From Halichondria panicea (lineage: Eukaryota > Porifera > Demospongiae > Suberitida > Halichondriidae): DNA of 64,000 bases. The position numbers were made by a program, and so were the translations under genes. Below are positions 37,901 to 48,666 of this stretch, one piece after another. The DNA is taken from positions 1,466,800-1,530,799 of the forward strand of contig NC_087388.1 in the NCBI RefSeq assembly GCF_963675165.1, written 5' to 3'. Under the pieces are notes generated by a model. That model did not search any database and was not told where the DNA came from. It saw nothing but the letters and a program-made list of their open reading frames with translations. Position 1 is the first letter of the stretch, and each line of letters starts with the position of its first letter.

Positions 37901-38371
37901 AGTTTGGAGTAGACAAAACAATAAACGCCCATTTTGATAAGCGTCCATCTTGTTTAAACGCCCTCTCTACAGACTTCTATATGAAATAAATGATAAATAA
38001 ATGTGTTTAATCAGTTCATTCATGCATGAGCGCATTTCTATATAAGTATGCATAGTGCTTATTCAAAGGTTGAATTATCTACTGTAGACGTGACTCTACA
38101 AGAAAAAATGCTCTGCGAAAGCAATTCATCCCTCCGTCCTGACGAGGACTTTCTTCAATCTTTTGCTGCCATCATTGGCTCTCGTTGGCAATGTCTTGCT
38201 TCTCCTCTCTCCCTCACTTCTGAAGACATTGTGAGCATCAAGAGAGAGACAAAAGGAGCAAAGCCTACCAGACAAGCACTCGTCATGCTGCAGAAGTGGG
38301 CAGCCAGGGAGACGGCAACTTATGGTCAGTTGAGAGAGAGACTCCGTACACTCTCAGTGTTTCATATCTGA
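28974..38371 (+). CDS. ROCO copy 2: ankyrin-Roc-COR-Death-Death, two compensating indels
   Basis: Start ATG 28974 (MADDSQS, A at -3). Exon 1 runs to 37095, exon 2 is 37401-37676, exon 3 is 38088-38371; introns are GT-AG, phase 1. The frame is broken twice inside the ankyrin array. A 1-base loss in an A run (33194-33196) brings a TGA at 33213. A 4-base gain (about 34511-34517, CTGCTTAATTGG where CTGAATGG is expected) restores the original frame. Between them about 438 codons of good ankyrin sequence run in a shifted frame without stops. Roc P-loop GHPGAGKST lies at 35373-35399, with DFAGD and GSHAD downstream, then COR. Exons 2 and 3 carry the two Death domains. If both indels are assembly errors the protein is about 2893 residues; otherwise this is a recent pseudogene or makes a truncated ankyrin protein of 1413 residues. 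Confidence 0.85.
29725..34750 (+). repeat. Three-ankyrin higher-order tandem array of ROCO copy 2
   Basis: Seventeen units with a YGL landmark (one is YAL), mostly 306 bp apart. This array is more varied than those of copies 1 and 3 (DRDNDGN, DKDNDGN, DRDSDGD; RNNTPGMVAV, LNITPVILAV, NNTPLILAA). A block of four units (1224 bp, starting about 29828) is repeated almost exactly starting about 31052, showing block-wise duplication within the gene. Confidence 0.92.
37685..37990. repeat. Repeat-rich intron 2 of ROCO copy 2
   Basis: The intron between the two Death exons carries four or more copies of a TAAACGCCCAT motif (37724-37740 and 37922-37964) flanking a non-coding core, as in a small mobile element. 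Copies 1 and 3 have introns of only 59-67 bp here, so this is a copy-specific insertion. Confidence 0.6.
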
Positions 38372-40162
38372 GAAAAGTATGTAGATAATTATAGCTGTTT
38401 ACGATAATGTAACCTATATATATTGTCAAAGTCTGCTAAAGCCTTGTTTGTGTCACTCGATCATGCTTTGCCATTAAATTTAAGCACATCAATTCACAAC
38501 TGCACTTTCAATTGCAATTAAAATTTTTTTGCACTGCACTGCAATACACTGTGTATACAACCTTAAAAAAAGCACTTGTTAGTTTCTTAATTTTGTCAAT
38601 TCCATTAATGCTCCCCCAAGTAATTGTTGTACTGCAGCTAGAGCTTCAACTAGTGCTGTACAAAATGTCTGTAACAGCTCTAAGATTGATGATTTACATA
38701 GCATTGCTCTAATGTCGTAAACGAGGAGCTGTTGAATGACTTATCGTCCTCTGTCGGATTTTCCCCGGAGATAAACTCTCTTCTGGGATTGTTGAAAACA
38801 ACTTTGACTACATTCCAGCTTGTAAAGTAAGCCTCCTTATCTCTCACATAGAAGATACTGAAATTCCGCTCTCACCCTAAGAGAATTACTCGCATCTGAT
38901 GTACCTACATATATATTGTCAAAGTCTGCTAAAGCGGACGTCACCAATTACATCGATCAACTCAAGCTCAGTGTAGTCATATCATAAATTATTACAGAAT
39001 CGCTGCTGCATGGAAAAAGTACTACCAGAATAATTATACCACAAGCTGCAGTACTGCCACGAATTTGACAATAGTAATAATAATTTATTTGTACGTGGAA
39101 GAGAACCACAGTCTCAACTCACTTCAGAACCAGTACCAACTAAGAGTGCCACTAAAGAGAAATCTCGTCTGCTTTATTTATCTCTGTGTCAAAGGTGACA
39201 AGATTACCCAGGATTTTATGCTGAATGTGATGTTGGCAGATTCAACTATTTCCTAACGATTTCTTCATTTCATTTCTCTCACAGCTTTTCATGAAAACTA
39301 AAGCTTGCTAACAATTGCAGCGAATACTCTCTATAATAACTTCTCAATTTCTGATTCTTCTACTGCTAATATTTATTTGATTCCAGAGATCCAATTATGC
39401 TGCCAATCCTCGCTGTCATGATAATTATGTCTGGTCGACTGGTCTACATTGGCTTATGAAGAATGGAGTGGAGGTATTTGTCGATATGCCTAAAGACGCT
39501 GATAGGAAAGAACTGATAGTGAAAAGTGGCAACAAAATATATGCGCTCTGCATCTAGTTTCAGAATGTTGTGGAAACAAACTCCTTCTTGATCCGAGCAA
39601 TCTCAAGGATGAAACTTTTACGAATGTTAAAAATGCACATAAAATAATATGCTCTAAGAGTATTGATGCATGAAGCATTAGCAGAAAGAACTAAGCAACT
39701 CATGGAAAGAAGGACATTACTTCTCTATTCTGATAAGGGACAATGCTTCTCTACATCTGATGAAGATTGGGTCATCCCAAAAGACGGACTACATCTACTG
39801 GAGTAAGTTTCAAGCACACGCTCACATGCACACATGCACACATGCACACACCACCTGTAAATGTTTCATATGTAATCAATGTTTTATTTGTTGTTTCCAA
39901 TAGTCAAGATATACCCACAACTCTTAATGTTGCGCAGGTACTGAAAATTCCCCACTTCAATCAAAGATTGGATCAGCTCAGGTGATATTCTACTGGAGTA
40001 AGCAGCATTCAAACCCAACATTTAATTTATGAGCTTAATTATTTCCTTGTACAGATTTGTTGTTTCCGATGTGTGAGTCCCTGATTGACTCTGCTTTAAA
40101 CTGCTTACAGGGATGAATACCCATGCATTGGAATAACTATTTAAAACGAAGCATCATTCCCT

Positions 40163-40214
40163 GTAGCCTCGATCCCAGGCCGATCCGTCTCTAATTGAAC
40201 GCTATAGGTCGCCT
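40163..40214. repeat. Short repeat inserted in the pseudogene, inverted copy at 43053
   Basis: TAGCCTCGATCCCAGGCCGA to about CGCCTCC is absent from the parallel relics and matches the reverse complement of about 43053-43105 with only small changes. It is related to sequences near 26763, 45255 and 58306. Confidence 0.7.
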
Positions 40215-40359
40215 CCGAGCTACATTCCCTGGTGATATTGTAATTCGACTGGAAAGTCTCAAGAACCCACCTGGAAAATATTAGTAGAGGTTCTCGCAGT
40301 CAACCCACATGATTGTCCAACAAAACAAGTAAAATCTCACACAAGCACAGTAAGTACAC

Positions 40360-40519
40360 TACCGTATAGCGGGTATATTTCGAGGGTATAAACTTTCGCG
40401 GAATGACTGTTAGAAAGGTTTTTGGTTGAATAGCAGTCTTTTAGTGGGTATATTTAATTAGCGAAAACCACAAACATTTATACATCCTCGAAATATACCC
40501 GCTGTATAATAATACGGTA
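40360..40519. mobile_element. MITE-like TIR element, TACCGTATAGCGGG family (third copy)
   Basis: Left end TACCGTATAGCGGGTATATT; right end AATATACCCGCTGTATAATA to ACGGTA. It has the clearest inverted ends of the three copies. It lies in the same pseudogene intron position as 9549-9731 and 17271-17431. Confidence 0.8.
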
Positions 40520-40705
40520 TATAAGTTATTATATAGCTATATTCATTGTAGACGTGCTTGACATCCAATCATTTGCTGCCATCATTGGCTCTAGATGGCA
40601 GTGTCTTACTTCTCCCTTCTCCCTCACTTCTGAAGACATTGAGCATCAAGAGAGAGACAAGAGGAGCAGAGTCTACCAGACAAGCACTTGTCATGCTGCA
40701 TGGTC

Positions 40706-41496
40706 ATGCACTTTTCGTGTTCCATATCTGTATACCACATTATGTGTAGATTTAGCTGCATGCATTCAATTGCACTTACATACTGTAGATATAGCTGTTT
40801 AATCCAACACATGTTTGTGTCGCTGAACTTTCAGAACTCATGCCTTGCCACATAAGCAAAAATTACTTTTACACTTCCAATCGTTATTTTTTCTACATGT
40901 TATGTTCTGTGTGTATGAACATCTTACGTCCTTCATAATTAGCACATAACTGTTACTACTGTACAGTTATTCTAATGTTATCAATTCTGACATGAATGAA
41001 ATGAATTTTTGCACTCAGTTCTATAGCTTCAATGGCCGGGTGTGCATGCAATGTCATGACTTAATTATGTATACTGTAAAAACTACATTATTACTCAATA
41101 CACAGTACAGTAGTTTCGTATAGTTATACAGTATCCTGTTTGTCACAACCATTAGCTATTGACAGTGTGTACTTGTACGAAACTGTACCAGTGCAGTACC
41201 TATAAAATAAGCAGTCCTATCGGGAATGGAAACCAGACACCATCTTATCCATGCATAATTATATATAATTCCTGATTATACAGTAACTGTTGCTGATCAT
41301 GAACATTACAGAAATTAACTTGATATTGAATTTGTATTTAATTATGTATACTTTTCCAGTTAAATTAATGTCATGCAAGAGTTCAATAATTCAGTGACTA
41401 TCATTACAATAAATGTGTATCATAAAAACTCAATACAAAACTATTAGTAAAAGCAAGAGTTCATTAACCAACAAGTTAAGGGAAATTCAGCCTAAA
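40706..41496. other. Duplicated non-coding spacer (third copy)
   Basis: Runs parallel to 9956-10868 and 17716-18470 (TTCATGCCTTGCCAC-like at 40838, CACTCAGTTCTATAGCTTCA near 41010). No gene seen. Confidence 0.65.
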
Positions 41497-41904
41497 CTAC
41501 AGTCTGTCAAATTCCAGTGGATCAAAGTTTGCAAGGTTAGCTGCTTCTGACCATACAGCAAGTCTTGAGCTGTCCATTTCCAGTGCATGCATGCACATTG
41601 CCGGCTGCTAGGGCATGACTCATTCCTCCAATTTCGACTTTACATTCGGGACACTTGGCCCTTTGCATCGCTCCCCCACACCCGCCAATTGCATAGGTGT
41701 GGCCATTGGGGCACTTGTACCAATGGCCTTTCGGGAGGCCAATAGCCTGACTATCTTAAGTCTTTCTGTTTCGGACAGTCCGGTTGCTGGGATATTAGCA
41801 GCTTCATCAGCAGTCATGGGTCGCAGCTCACAATTTAGCTGCTTGTATATCAGCTTCCTTTTTTTACTTTCGTCTTGCCATAATGACAGACCAATCACCA
41901 TCAT
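41497..41904 (-). pseudogene. ZNFX1: ZNFX1-like C-terminal fragment with RZ-type zinc finger
   Basis: Minus strand. A helical lead-in (TADEAANIPATGLSETERLK) is followed, after one frame change in an A run at about 41730, by an RZ-type zinc finger (GHWYKCPNGHTYAIGGCGG, CPECKVEIGGM, 41630-41725). After a further frame change come AVWSEAANLANFDPLEFD and a stop at 41497-41499. RZ fingers occur in ZNFX1 and RNF213; the position and last codons match the 10869 copy. No helicase or NF-X1 fingers are found upstream (higher coordinates), so this is only the tail of a second copy. It lies tail-to-tail with the ROCO relic. Confidence 0.75.
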
Positions 41905-44900
41905 TTTTTTCCTGCCCCTTTTCCAACTGCCATTCCTCCTCTTATCCCTTTACCGGTCAAAATGTTGTAATTTTTACAACAACAATCTGGGAGGGAGCGT
42001 GCTATCAACTTGTGAATGTTGCATGATATTGGATTCTGTGGCAGATTGGATAGTATCATGAATGCGATTATCCTTTGATGTTCTGCTGAGCTGTTCAATT
42101 AGGACACTTAAAAAAAAAAAAAAGGTTTAAAACAAGCTATACAGCACGTAGGACTGAGTAGTATCCATTGGTAGACCCTCTGGACTATCTTGGTAGCCAT
42201 AGAATATTTTCGAAGAGGAAGCAGCAAGCCATTTGTGTACACAGGCACTTCACAAGTGGACACAAGCTCTACAATAGTCTACATGCTTGCTAAGCAGCTT
42301 AGTTGACCAGAGTGCAGCTTTTATAAAGGCCACACATACTTCCATCGAGGCAGCAGCAAGGCATAAAATCGATGGTTAGTTTGTGCACAGCCGGCCATTG
42401 ACCCACGCCCATCTCTATAAGCCATTAGCCATTTCATTTGGGGCGGAGATAACATCAAGCTAATTTGGTGGGTTGGGCTCAGATGCAAACTAAAGTGTGG
42501 GTTGGGCTCAGATGCAAACTAAAGTGATGGAACTGTTCCAGACTTTCCAGATTGTGTGCGGCTGAACGGTAAAGGGTTATAGAGCCTTGTATACACGACT
42601 TTGTTCCCTTCCACTAGTTAATCTCCTTGTATCATCTGGACTTCAGTGTCTTATCCACACGTATATAATACATGCATATAGCTATAAGAGCAGCATTATG
42701 CACCCTCGTTTTGGATGAAAGCATCTTGGAGAGATAGTACAGCCAATCAAATGACATAACTATCATGTTTCGTTGATGAAACCAACTTGAAACAGCTGTG
42801 GCAATGTGTGTATTGTTAGTACATTAACAAGATAAAATAGCTAGCAAGAATACCTTCTCTTTCTTCATGTATGGAACAACACTGCACACAGACACATGTA
42901 GCACAGCCTACATAATAATACAGAATCAAGTTCCTAGTATATAATTAATGGATCTAACCATGCAGCAATCTGCTAAACCGCACCAATTAGTTTAGCACCA
43001 AGTCTACCAGTGAATTCCAAGTGAGATAGCTACTGACTCGTAACTAGCCTCCTAGGAGGCGACCTAGCGTTCAATTAGAGACGGATCGGCCTGGGATCGA
43101 GGCTAACTCGTAACAAATATTTTCATCATGTTTTTTCATACAATAGTTATTATGCTTGCACCCCAGCAAAAGCAGAACCTAATCATTGCAGTTTTATCAC
43201 TCCATTTCCTGTTGTATTTCCCTTTACATTTTCAACATCCTGTTTGACTTGGTTTTGCACGAGCCCCTCCCACTCCAGTTAGATCAGACTTGGCTTTGAA
43301 CATTTTACAAGCCTTGAACAATCAAGCAAACAAGTACACTAGACTAAAGTTTGACCCATCGTAAGGACTAGAGAAAGAGTGGTGAGTTATTGCAGCTTAG
43401 ATCTATCTATGATTAATACAACAGTTTTCAAAACAAATTGTTTTATGATTATGATAATAGCTCTCATTATAAGTATTAAAAGGCTAATCCTGCCACTCAT
43501 GTTTGGCCAGAATAACGTTTGTTTGAGTGTAAAACATGTACACCCCTGGTAAAACTTCTTATATTATTAATACTTAAATTGTAGATCTATAACTTAGTCT
43601 AAGAATAAGTGTGGCAATACAGTTCTATACTAGGCAAGTGAATACATGTAAAACTATAAGATATGAGAACACAGATAAACAAATGAGAGGGATGTAGCAA
43701 CGCCCAGCACTAAGCTTTCGTTGGATAAAGGCTAGTTGCCTTTAATGAGCAAAAGGGGCGTGTGCACTCTAAAATGGATCAAGATTTCAATACATAGTCT
43801 ATAGAGTTGCTTATGCAGAGTGATAAAGAATTGAGCTACAAAGAGGATGCTGTTTCCAGATCTTTCTTTTTGATAACCAATGACGAGAAAATATACTTGT
43901 GTTCCACTTTCTAGTATACCTATAACCTGCAGTGTCAGGCTTGGAGCACGTTACCATAAGTAAGAGCAGCTAGGAGAGGTATATATGGAACCTTTTTGTA
44001 GACTTCTGACAAATGTTCTATGGTAGATACCCATGCAGTAGTGTTGCGTGGGTGTATGTGTGCATGCTGCAAGATTAATCTTGTACGCTCTGGCCTCCTA
44101 CAAGAAAACTATAAGTAGCCGATATCATAATCATGCACGATGCCGTGTGTATATATACGTTTTTGAGTGAGACTGGCCTCAAACCAGAGGGTGTGACGTC
44201 ACACACTGCACTAATTGCCTAGCATCACGTGAGGCATTGTCTATCCCTCTCTTTCAAGAATAAGCAATAATATATTTTTGTACTTAGTTCCTTGGCTTAC
44301 AGACATCTCGTCGCACAAAATAGTTGATTACATTACATTGTCACTGTCTAGTGTCTAACATATACCATTTCTTGTACGTAGGCTGCATACAATGTCATGT
44401 GTTTGTTTATCAAGTTGATACTAATTAACCCTGTGTATGACATCATACATTATTTTGCATGCATGTGCACGGCCTGTACAATGGTATTCATTTCAATGAA
44501 ATTCATTTTGCAGCCCATAATTATTGAGTAAGTCGTCAGGGATAAGAATTAGAATGCACAAACAAAAATTTGATATTGATAGGCACACACTAACAGGTGG
44601 ATATAATGGCATGGGACGTACTGTAAACTATAGCGAAAACTTAGATGAGCCATAATTATTATGGCATACTACTATAAAATCTCGCTAACAGACATCAAAG
44701 GGGGGGAAAGACGTCTGTAGAAGGGCCGCTTTTCATGGCCCATTTTGGAATGTTGTCGCACCAATCAGATTGCCAGATTTTATAATGAAACATTCTGGGT
44801 ATGGTTTTATGTAGAAAGGAAGTGTTCGCTATAGCAGCTAGAAGCTACACAAAAATGATTATTAAGCTGCTGCTAATACTGTACTTCTCTACTTAAACCG

Positions 44901-46106
44901 TTTTTCGAGCATATTTAATGCCTCGAGGCGGGGATACGTAAAGCTGGCTGTGCGTGGCCCAATGGTACAACGCAACGACAAATAACAGCTTCTATGGGCT
45001 TCTAGCCACATTCTCTTGGATTTTTATTAGTGGAGAATTTGCAAAATAAAGTTAGTTTGACTCACCGTGAAGGCAGTTGCATTGCATTCTCTTCAGAATC
45101 TTTTATGCATCATCTGTAGGCGTGTTAGCCTTGCACTAGCGTTATATAGCTGTTTGATCATTGACAGGAAATACAAAATGACTAAAACTTCTACATTCCT
45201 TGAAAATCATTCATCAAGCCATCAGATAGACTTCTGTTTCCATTAAGCTCCTCATCTAGAGACAACTCGGCCTGGGAACAAGGCTATATAGAACAAAACT
45301 AACATTGCAATGGTGCCCAACCCTACGTATATACGCTCACCAACTGGCTAAGACCAACTTCAGTCTATATAATTTGTTGGATGTATGAATGCAATATTAA
45401 CTGTTAACTGATTACACTATCACCTCTCGTGTGATATCTGTTATGTCTGTTCTACTTACGCTTTGTTATGTGCTCTTGTGCAATCTACATGTATCAGTGG
45501 AATGTTCTAGAAATCTCCATGTCTATACCTGTGTCTCCCCATGCTCTATTTTTAGTGTCATTTTTGTAGGTCTCTGCACCACATGGTAAAAAATCTTTGG
45601 TTGAAGTGAATTCAATCTGTGAGCCTATAGCTAGTATAGACTAGGTTACAACTATTTCCTAGGCTACTGGCTAGCTATAGAACTGTCTATCTAAGAAAGA
45701 ACTCAACATAATTATAGTTTAGACCAGATATAGCTCACAGTTTAGAGACTGAATCGTTTTGCTTGCACACTAGCTAGCTAACTGCAGCAACATTCAGGGG
45801 GTGCTCAGCAAGATAGATACACTAACCTGAGCTGATAGTAGAGATCCAGAAAAAGGCTTTGCCATCCCCTGGCTACGCCACTGCTTATCATAATATGACT
45901 GTGTGGAATTCAGTTCGTTCATGTAAACAACAGTAACATAACAGCAAACTAACTCTAACCTGAGCGAAGCAAAACATGCCGAGAGGTATTAGCATAATTA
46001 TAGCGCAGCTTGCAACATTCATTTCAGTATTATGACGTGTTCTGACAGCACTTGATTTTAATTTAGTGGTGTGACAACGATAACAGTGATTTTAATATGT
46101 AAATGT
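41905..46106. other. Gene-free spacer with dispersed repeats
   Basis: No supportable gene in about 4.2 kb. Noted: an A run of about 15 (42109-42123) that may be the tail of a retroposed piece; copies of dispersed blocks at 42700-42800; the inverted short repeat at 43053-43105; and a segment at 43228-43385 resembling sequence upstream of copies 2 and 4. A minus-strand frame at 41901-42098 has no recognisable domain. Confidence 0.5.
43228..43385 (+). promoter_or_regulatory. Shared upstream segment, possible 5' exon or promoter of ROCO copy 3
   Basis: Contains CGAGCCCCTCCCACT, CAAGCCTTGAACAATCAAGC and GACTAGAGAAAGAGTG followed by GTGAGT. Related sequence lies at 60885-60985 (upstream of copy 4) and 21570-21695 (upstream of copy 2). 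The starts of copies 3 and 4 follow AG-ending sequence (TAGTCACAG / TAGTCACACAG), compatible with a 5'UTR intron. Inference only. Confidence 0.3.
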
Positions 46107-46502
46107 CAGGGGCGTAGCCAGGATTTTGAGGAAGGGGGTGCTACCACAACAAAAGAGGGCGCAAAGCGCCCAATTTTGAGCCACGCAGCGCCGAAATTTG
46201 GTTGACCGGAAGCCACACCTCTTATTAATGATGTAATAATTAATAGTTGGGCGTGGCCCAATCTTCTACATGTATTTGCATAGAGAAGCCTATTTTGCTA
46301 CGAAAGAGAACTAGTCTATAGCTATAGATCTAAGCCAGAATAGCTAACAGTTTAAAGACCAATTCGTTTTGCTTGCCTACTAGCTAGCTAACTGCAGCAA
46401 GATCTGGAAGAGAAGGGGGTGCTCAGCTAGACAATCAGGTACACTTTGTGTACAATCTCAGATAGAAAGGGGGTGCTTGAGCACCATGAGCCTACGCCCC
46501 TG
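46107..46502. mobile_element. TIR element, CAGGGGCGTAGC family
   Basis: Left end CAGGGGCGTAGCCAGG and right end GAGCCTACGCCCCTG are inverted repeats. 396 bp with no coding capacity. Inside are GGGGGTGCT direct repeats and a GAAGCC... tract. Such ends are widespread in animal hAT-type non-autonomous elements; I see no clear target duplication. Confidence 0.75.
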
Positions 46503-46569
46503 CATGTCACATTACAAAAGCGGCCACTTCTACCAGACTCTGATGTCTGCTCGCGAGACTATAGCATAC

Positions 46570-46760
46570 TGCCGTATAGCGCACATTTTTGAGGCACTTT
46601 AAATTTCATGGCATTTATGAATTTCGTGGGTTGACTGCATGCTTACAGGAAATACTCTTAGGTCACTAGGGCCGTAGATAGCCTAGGTTTGCTGGGGTGG
46701 TAAAATAACAGCTGAACATTTTTATTAAAAAAAAGGTTAACTGTTATTTCTTGGCCTCGT
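46570..46760. repeat. Two truncated TIR-element ends
   Basis: 46570-46640 matches the left part of the 16049 element (GCCGTATAGCGC, TTTTTGAGGCACTT). 46668-46755 matches the left part of the 22388 element (GGGCCGTAGATAGC, GGGGTGGTAAAATAA). Both lack their right ends. Confidence 0.65.
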
Positions 46761-46904
46761 AGACCCGCTAAGGCTTGATCTAGCTTATAATTTATGCTAG
46801 CTTAGTCAAGACTTTGGAAAGGGAATTTAGATAGTCAACTTCATCTTTACCTGTGATCAATATAATTATAATTTAGGTACACAACAACATTGGGGATTCC
46901 CTAC

Positions 46905-47940
46905 AGTAATAAATTCTCCATGTACCTCTGAAAAATTCCTGGTGCTGATGATACTCCGTAGGGCAGCCTAGTGTAGCAAAACAAGCCCTTCTGTGTGTTT
47001 ACGACTACTAACTCTTTCGATTCTTCGTCTAAGGGAGGCTGCAAATATGCTTGGGTTAGATCTAGCTTTATAATGCTTTTCCACCATCCAGTTTTGCAAA
47101 CAGGTCTGGAATAGGGTGCTTATCCAACTTTGCCACCAGATTTACCGTTTGTTTAATCGCCACAAATGCGCACCCTTCAAACGAGTTTAAGAACTGCGAC
47201 GATTGGGGTTGCCCAATCCGAATGTTCCACTGATTCTAGGGCACCCTCTGATACAAGTTTTTCAAGTTCAATTTCCACCATGTCCCGATAAAAGTACGGT
47301 GCACTACGTGCTCTGAGGAACTGTGGAGAGGCATTTGATTCAAACAATTTTGGCCCAGAGCAAAACACGGCCCTGTGTTTCTCCAATAGATTGTTAAGGG
47401 CAGCGTTCAGTAACCAAAAATTTCGTACTAGTTCAACTTTATCTCTTCAAGCCAATTTCTGCCCAGCAAACTAGGGCCCTCTCCTTTTACAACTAGCAAT
47501 GGAAGGGTCACTTCTTGGCCACTGTACTTTACCAGCGCATCCTCACCATCAGTGCTCTTTGTGACGTCATCATCCATCTTGTGTACCTTTTGGTCAGTAC
47601 ATTTGTATCCTTGTGAGCCTGTGCTGTGACATACGGTATTGAGATGATCTTTCCTCCCGCAGGTATGACAGATTGCCTCCTTTTACTGGCATCCGTAGCG
47701 TTTATGACCAGTTTTTCCACAATAAAAACAATTTCCACTCTGAGCTTAACCGCGGTTCCTTGACCGGTCCCCTTTCTGTATCTCTGACGATTCGTCTCTC
47801 CCGGTTGCTGCAAGTGCCTTTGCTCCATACCTTGGGCGAGGTCAATGGCCTTTACAAGTGTGAGCTTTAGACTTGTCTTCCAGCCTCCCCAGAAGTACTG
47901 TCATACTGTCTTCCTCTCTCGTTTCAATCCCAGAGCTCGT
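46905..47940 (-). mobile_element. Ty3/gypsy LTR-retrotransposon gag-pol fragment, defective
   Basis: Minus strand, in order: two CCHC zinc knuckles of gag (CFYCGKTGHKRYGC and CHTCGRKDHLNTVC, about 47620-47735) with a TAA between them; the end of the protease (LLGRNWLEEIKLN, about 47450-47490); then reverse transcriptase (SDWATPIVAV at about 47180-47215; LDLTQAYLQPPLDEE and RLPYGVSSAP at about 46940-47075). The frame is broken several times. The catalytic D-D part, RNase H, integrase and LTRs are missing, so it is an old, inactive fragment. Confidence 0.82.
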
Positions 47941-48666
47941 CGCCAATGTGATATCTTAATAGCAGATTAGCTTGGGTTTAATTTCAGTTGACAACCATTA
48001 TTGATAACACAAGAGAGGCATACATGCATGTAGCTGCGCATGGCACAAAAACCACTGATTAAATATAATTATAACATTAGTGTGGGGCATGCATGCACAT
48101 TTTTCAAAAAAGCAGGATAGAGGGACTTTCCTATAGGTGCCCCTATGTTATTTCCCTAAAATTTGACAAGCAGTTTATACTTAATTAATGCAAGTGCCTC
48201 AAACTGCCCTTCTATTTCAAGTTACGCCCTAGTTACGCCCCTGAAAGGGATATTTCCCATTCTAATAGTATAATAGATAAAGAATTTCTGCGGCACTCAC
48301 AGATTGTAATCTCTGGCTCAAGAACTAAAAAAGTCACTGAGTCAATCACCAAAATTAATTTAGAAGCTTTCGTCTAAAGTGGCTGGTTCAACAAATATAA
48401 CGTCAGCTAAAATTTCCCTGAGATAAATTTTTTTCCTAGTTCACAGTTCTGACAGGAAGCGATTTGATTTTCTCACTAGTTATAGTAGTCCCTTGCATAG
48501 TCACCTGCATGTAAGTGTGCATGAATCTATGTTTTGTTTGTGCATTGCTTGCACTTTACATGAATAAAGTATGGCTCGGTATGAAATCAGTATTGAAGAA
48601 TTGATATATCTAAGCCTAGCTATATAATTATGCATTACATTTTAATCTCACTGTGTAGTCACAGAA
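47941..48666. other. Spacer and putative 5' flank of ROCO copy 3
   Basis: No gene. 48360-48560 resembles 28660-28840 in parts (AGCTTTCGTC, GCGATTTG), so the immediate upstream flank of the ROCO copies is also partly conserved. The stretch ends in TGTGTAGTCACAGAA before the ATG. Confidence 0.45.

Larger units (their letters stand above)
38600..40705 (+). pseudogene. Decayed ROCO 3' region behind copy 2
   Basis: Parallel to 7600-9955. Roc/COR scraps lie at 38630-38960 and post-COR at 39055-39290. 39365-39800 gives LMKNGVEVFVDMPKDAD and ends in GGAGTAAGTTTC at about 39799. A second exon 1 tail lies at about 39940-40005, Death exon 2 at about 40060-40350 with GTAAGT, and Death exon 3 at about 40555-40705. 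Many indels, no long frame. The same double exon-tail arrangement as behind copy 1 shows common descent. Confidence 0.8.

Noticed and set aside
41615..42061. Plus-strand frame of 148 codons
   Set aside because: It is the antisense shadow of the RZ-finger fragment on the minus strand.
44160..44260. Possible CRE-like site TGACGTCA near a palindromic stretch
   Set aside because: A single short motif in a gene-free spacer with no nearby start is not enough to call a regulatory element.
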